Source: Anaerolineales bacterium | GTDB taxonomy: Bacteria > Chloroflexota > Anaerolineae > Anaerolineales > UBA4823 | NCBI GenBank assembly: GCA_028687395.1 | Contig: JAQUAE010000116.1 | Location: 1 to 6,326 of the forward strand | DNA length: 6,326 nt | Direction of reading: 5' to 3' | Part shown: one piece after another, positions 4,756 through 6,326 of the stretch | Layout: the number at the start of each line of letters is the position of its first letter | How positions within the stretch are numbered: the stretch's first letter is position 1 | The notes under the pieces: generated by a model | Seen by the model: the letters and a program-made list of their open reading frames with translations, nothing else | Told to the model about the DNA's origin: nothing | The model's database searches: none | Program-made: the position numbers and the translations under genes

Positions 4756-5432
4756 CATATCTTCTCGACCTGCAAGAAGTCCAGCTCCACTGGCGTCTCG
4801 CGGCCGAAGAAATTGACCATGACGCGCACCTTTGCCCGTTCCATATCGATCTCGGACACCGTGCCGCGAAAGTCGTTGAAGGGACCATCCACGATGCGCA
4901 CCCGCTCACCCGACTTGAAGGTGACCTTGATGCGCGGCGCTTCGGCTTCCATGCGCTTGACGATCTGAGCGACCTCCTCTGGCCGGAGAGGAGTGGGGTT
5001 GTTGCCCATGCCCACGAAACCGGTGACGCCGGGCGTGTTGCGCACGACGTACCAGGACTCCTCGCTCAGGATCATGTTAACCAGAATATAGCCGGGGAAG
5101 ACCCTGCGCTCGATGGTGCGCCGCTTGCCCTCTTTCACCTCGATCTCCTCTTCGGTAGGGACAACGACGTCGAAGATCTTATCTTTCATTCCCATGGTCT
5201 CGATGCGTTGTTCGAGGTTGTAGCGCACCTTGTTCTCGTAGCCGGAATAGCAATGCACCACGTACCAGGCGCGGCCGTCCTCAGCTTCCGCGGGCGCTTC
5301 CTGTTCGAAGGTGAATTCGGCCTCCAGGTCTGAACCCAGGTCGGCTAATGGCAAACCGGCATCTTCCGGCTCATCCACTACTGGGCTGGAGTCCGTTGGT
5401 TCGATGGGTGGTTCTTCAATAAACAAGCTCAT
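4755..5432 (-). CDS. nusG: Transcription termination/antitermination factor NusG
   Basis: Universal elongation factor that rides on RNA polymerase, modulates pausing and termination, and in some bacteria links polymerase to the ribosome. The NGN domain runs about 55-150: AWYVVHCYSGYENKVRYNLE (55-74), FDVVVPTEEEIEVKEGKRR (87-105), VFPGYILVNM (111-120) and RNTPGVTGFVG (131-141). The KOW domain is at about 172-225: FKSGERVRIVDGPFNDFRG, then VSEID and KVRVMVNFFGRETPVELDF. At 225 residues it is longer than the common 175-190 because of an acidic, Pro-rich N-terminal extension (1-53) with 17 Asp/Glu and no Lys/Arg. The ATG at 5432 has only AGGA close upstream, so a later start is conceivable, but no in-frame Met occurs before the NGN domain. 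secE ends 58 nt upstream, the usual pairing. Confidence 0.96.
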   Translation of the reverse strand: MSLFIEEPPIEPTDSSPVVDEPEDAGLPLADLGSDLEAEFTFEQEAPAEAEDGRAWYVVHCYSGYENKVRYNLEQRIETMGMKDKIFDVVVPTEEEIEVKEGKRRTIERRVFPGYILVNMILSEESWYVVRNTPGVTGFVGMGNNPTPLRPEEVAQIVKRMEAEAPRIKVTFKSGERVRIVDGPFNDFRGTVSEIDMERAKVRVMVNFFGRETPVELDFLQVEKI

Positions 5433-5490
5433 CTTCCTAATTCCATCTGGCTGTCCTGGCCTGGGCGCTCTTCTCAGCAGGATGAAACCA

Positions 5491-5709
5491 TCATCCCAGG
5501 ATCAAGGCGAATAGCTGCGAGAAGACAAAATCCAGGAATCCAAGGAGCGCACTCATACTGGCAACAACGATAAGGACCACTATGGTTAAGTTGGTCGCTT
5601 CCCGACGCGTCGGCCAGGTCACTTTGCGCAACTCGCCAATCGTCTCCCGAAAGACGCGTTTGATGGTGCCGCCTTGCCGACGCTCGCTGCTTTTTTCGAC
5701 CTTCGCCAC
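5491..5709 (-). CDS. secE: Preprotein translocase subunit SecE
   Basis: Essential clamp subunit of the SecYEG channel in the cytoplasmic membrane. The 72-residue product is of the short single-helix type found in most bacteria rather than the three-helix E. coli form. A basic N-terminus (1-20) leads into the amphipathic cytoplasmic helix with the signature ELRKVTWPTRREA (26-38), then one membrane segment (about 41-70: LTIVVLIVVASMSALLGFLD and onward). The start is GTG at 5709 with GAGGAGG 5 nt upstream. It is first after the terminator behind tRNA-Trp, so secE is likely the first gene of the secE-nusG-rplKAJL transcript, though I see no clear promoter in the 75 nt before it. A 7-bp stem (TGCCCGC/GCGGGCA, 5743-5764) lies in its leader. 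Confidence 0.94.
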   Translation of the reverse strand: MAKVEKSSERRQGGTIKRVFRETIGELRKVTWPTRREATNLTIVVLIVVASMSALLGFLDFVFSQLFALILG

Positions 5710-5786
5710 GATTGCCTCCTCGAGTACTGTACCCTGTCCTACTGCCCGCTAGCCGAGGCGGGCACATAGACGCCATTCCTTACGGA

Positions 5787-5813
5787 CAAAACGCCGCCAT
5801 GGGAGACGGCGTT
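5787..5813 (-). terminator. Intrinsic terminator after tRNA-Trp
   Basis: The minus strand reads AACGCCG (5807-5813), a 10-nt loop, then CGGCGTT (5790-5796), continuing into TTTT (5788-5791) and GTCC. A 7-bp G+C-rich stem with a short T-run, 16 nt past the tRNA 3' end, fits a rho-independent terminator of the tuf-rpmG-tRNA-Trp transcript. The T-run is short, so partial read-through into secE is possible. Confidence 0.65.
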
Positions 5814-5828
5814 GGGGTGTTCATCAGG

Positions 5829-5902
5829 CAGGCCAGGCAGGAATTGAACCCACAACCGCTCGTTTTGGAGACGAGTGCTCTACCGGATTGAGCTACTGGC
5901 CT
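5829..5902 (-). tRNA. tRNA-Trp (anticodon CCA)
   Basis: Minus-strand cloverleaf of 74 nt: acceptor AGGCCAG/CTGGCCT (7 bp, with A1-U72 and discriminator G73 as in E. coli tRNA-Trp), D-arm GCTC/GAGC with GG in the loop, anticodon stem CTCGT/ACGAG with loop CTCCAAA, variable CGGTT, and T-arm GTGGG/CCTGC with loop TTCAATT. The anticodon CCA is at 5866-5868. The T-stem has two adjacent wobble pairs (U-G and G-U), a little unusual. The 3' CCA is not encoded (the bases after G73 are CCT), so it must be added by nucleotidyltransferase. A tRNA-Trp between rpmG and secE is a common bacterial arrangement. Confidence 0.96.
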
Positions 5903-5970
5903 GCGATTCAGGCATCGGGCGCCTGGCTCCTAGCGGGCGATCCCGCCATGGCTGAGGCGAGCCGAATGCC
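5903..5970 (-). other. rpmG-tRNA-Trp spacer with compact hairpin
   Basis: This 68-nt spacer holds GCGGG-CGAT-CCCGC (5933-5946), a 5-bp stem with a tetraloop, and outer GGCAT/ATGCC repeats (5911-5915 and 5966-5970) that could close it imperfectly. No U-tract follows, so rpmG and the tRNA are probably cotranscribed and the structure may guide 5' processing of the tRNA. I see no promoter here. Confidence 0.35.
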
Positions 5971-6138
5971 TTATTTGGTCTCACGATGCAGCGTGTGCTT
6001 CCTGCATCGCCGGCAATACTTGTTTAATTCGATGCGTCCAGCATCGTTGCGGCGGTTTTTCTCCGTCGTGTAATTTCTCTCCTTACAGTCGGTGCAGGCC
6101 AAGGTGATCACCGGGCGCACGTCTTTTTTCGATGCCAT
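5971..6138 (-). CDS. rpmG: 50S ribosomal protein L33, zinc-binding form
   Basis: Small protein of the large subunit near the E site. The 55-codon frame reads MASKKDVRPVITLACTDC, then KERNYTTEKNRRNDAGRIEL, and ends NKYCRRCRKHTLHRETK. It has the L33 hallmarks ITLACTDC, NYTTEKN, and KYCRRCRKHT. Two CxxC pairs (C15-C18 and C42-C45) make it the zinc-ribbon (C+) form; many genomes also encode a cysteine-free paralogue elsewhere that replaces it under zinc shortage. The ATG at 6138 has only a weak GAGAG upstream, while a strong AAGGAG lies about 35 nt before the start, separated by a hairpin. The gene lies 51 nt after tuf and 68 nt before tRNA-Trp, the standard order. Confidence 0.95.
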   Translation of the reverse strand: MASKKDVRPVITLACTDCKERNYTTEKNRRNDAGRIELNKYCRRCRKHTLHRETK

Positions 6139-6155
6139 AACAATCTCTCAAACAC

Positions 6156-6172
6156 TACCCTTGTGCAGGGTA
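6156..6172 (-). promoter_or_regulatory. Hairpin in the tuf-rpmG spacer
   Basis: TACCCT-GCACA-AGGGTA on the minus strand is a 6-bp perfect stem with a 5-nt loop. It sits between a strong purine box (GGAAGGAG, just upstream) and the rpmG start. The following bases (GTGTTTGAG) are not a U-tract, so it is unlikely to terminate efficiently. It may adjust rpmG translation or cut the tuf mRNA from the rest. Confidence 0.35.
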
Positions 6173-6189
6173 ACTCCTTCCAGGCTGGG

Positions 6190-6326
6190 TTATTCCAAAA
6201 TCTTAGTGATGACACCCGCGCCGACGGTCAAACCGCCTTCACGAATGGCGAACTTCGAACCCTGTTCCAATGCCACCGGCACGATCAACTGCACTTCCAG
6301 GTTCACCCGGTCCCCTGGCATCACCA
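6190..6326 (-). CDS. tuf: Elongation factor Tu, C-terminus (truncated by window edge)
   Basis: EF-Tu delivers aminoacyl-tRNA to the ribosome as a GTP complex. The last 44 codons are present, covering the end of domain 3: VMPGDRVNLEVQLIVPVALE, then QGSKFAIREGG and LTVGAGVITKILE before TAA. The MPGD, FAIREGG and TVGAG blocks are diagnostic of EF-Tu. The residue after FAIREGG is Leu where E. coli has Arg381 (GGRTVGAG), and the R373 equivalent is Lys. The Ala of FAIREGG, a kirromycin-resistance position (Ala375), is unchanged. The GTPase domain lies outside the window. Confidence 0.95.
   Translation of the reverse strand, partial: VMPGDRVNLEVQLIVPVALEQGSKFAIREGGLTVGAGVITKILE

Noticed and set aside
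5743..5764. 7-bp stem before secE as a second terminator
   Set aside because: No T-run follows on either strand, and it lies downstream of a better terminator; it is probably part of the secE leader.
5725..5791. Possible sigma-70 promoter for secE (TTGTCC with TATGTG, minus strand)
   Set aside because: Spacing is only 15 nt and both boxes are weak matches. A promoter is expected after the terminator, but I cannot place it.
1..6326. CRISPR array, insertion sequence, phage or defence genes
   Set aside because: No regularly spaced repeats, transposase or terminal inverted repeats were seen; every sizeable minus-strand gene is a recognised housekeeping gene or the cytochrome.

Overview
All genes in this window are on the minus strand, so transcription runs from high to low coordinates. 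The DNA is G+C-rich and plainly bacterial. Its upstream half is the classic translation/transcription block tuf (3' end) - rpmG - tRNA-Trp - secE - nusG - rplK - rplA - rplJ - rplL. The downstream half is a small metabolic cluster: a lipoprotein-type c cytochrome, rpiA and rpe, then the first 45 codons of a response regulator. No single feature fixes the phylum. The style (Ala-rich L7/L12 hinge, acidic NusG N-terminus, heme-c lipoprotein, frequent GTG/TTG starts) would suit a Chloroflexota-like bacterium, but that is a guess.

Layout: 6190-6326 EF-Tu C-terminus; 5971-6138 L33 (55 aa); 5829-5902 tRNA-Trp(CCA), followed by an intrinsic terminator at about 5787-5813; 5491-5709 SecE; 4755-5432 NusG; 4257-4682 L11; 3482-4201 L1; 3302-3481 an L10 leader with attenuator; 2765-3301 L10; 2294-2686 L7/L12; 1993-2293 a hairpin-rich non-coding gap with a strong -10 box; 1591-1992 cytochrome c; 894-1580 RpiA; 226-897 Rpe; 1-137 response regulator N-terminus.

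The ribosomal part carries two layers of RNA feedback that can be read from the sequence. First, the gaps before rplK and before rplA hold the same structured element (GGTGGGAGGG, then a hairpin, then CCCGTTANNACCAC) ending at the Shine-Dalgarno sequence. It resembles the 23S rRNA binding site of protein L1, so L1 probably represses both cistrons separately. Second, the 180-nt rplA-rplJ gap holds an L10-leader aptamer, a possible antiterminator and an 11-bp terminator, so the L10-L12 complex probably shuts off rplJL by transcription attenuation.

In the metabolic part, a probable promoter at 2042-2047 drives the cytochrome, rpiA (10 nt gap) and rpe (4-nt overlap), joining a membrane-anchored electron carrier to two non-oxidative pentose-phosphate enzymes. 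I saw no CRISPR array, insertion sequence, phage gene or defence system.
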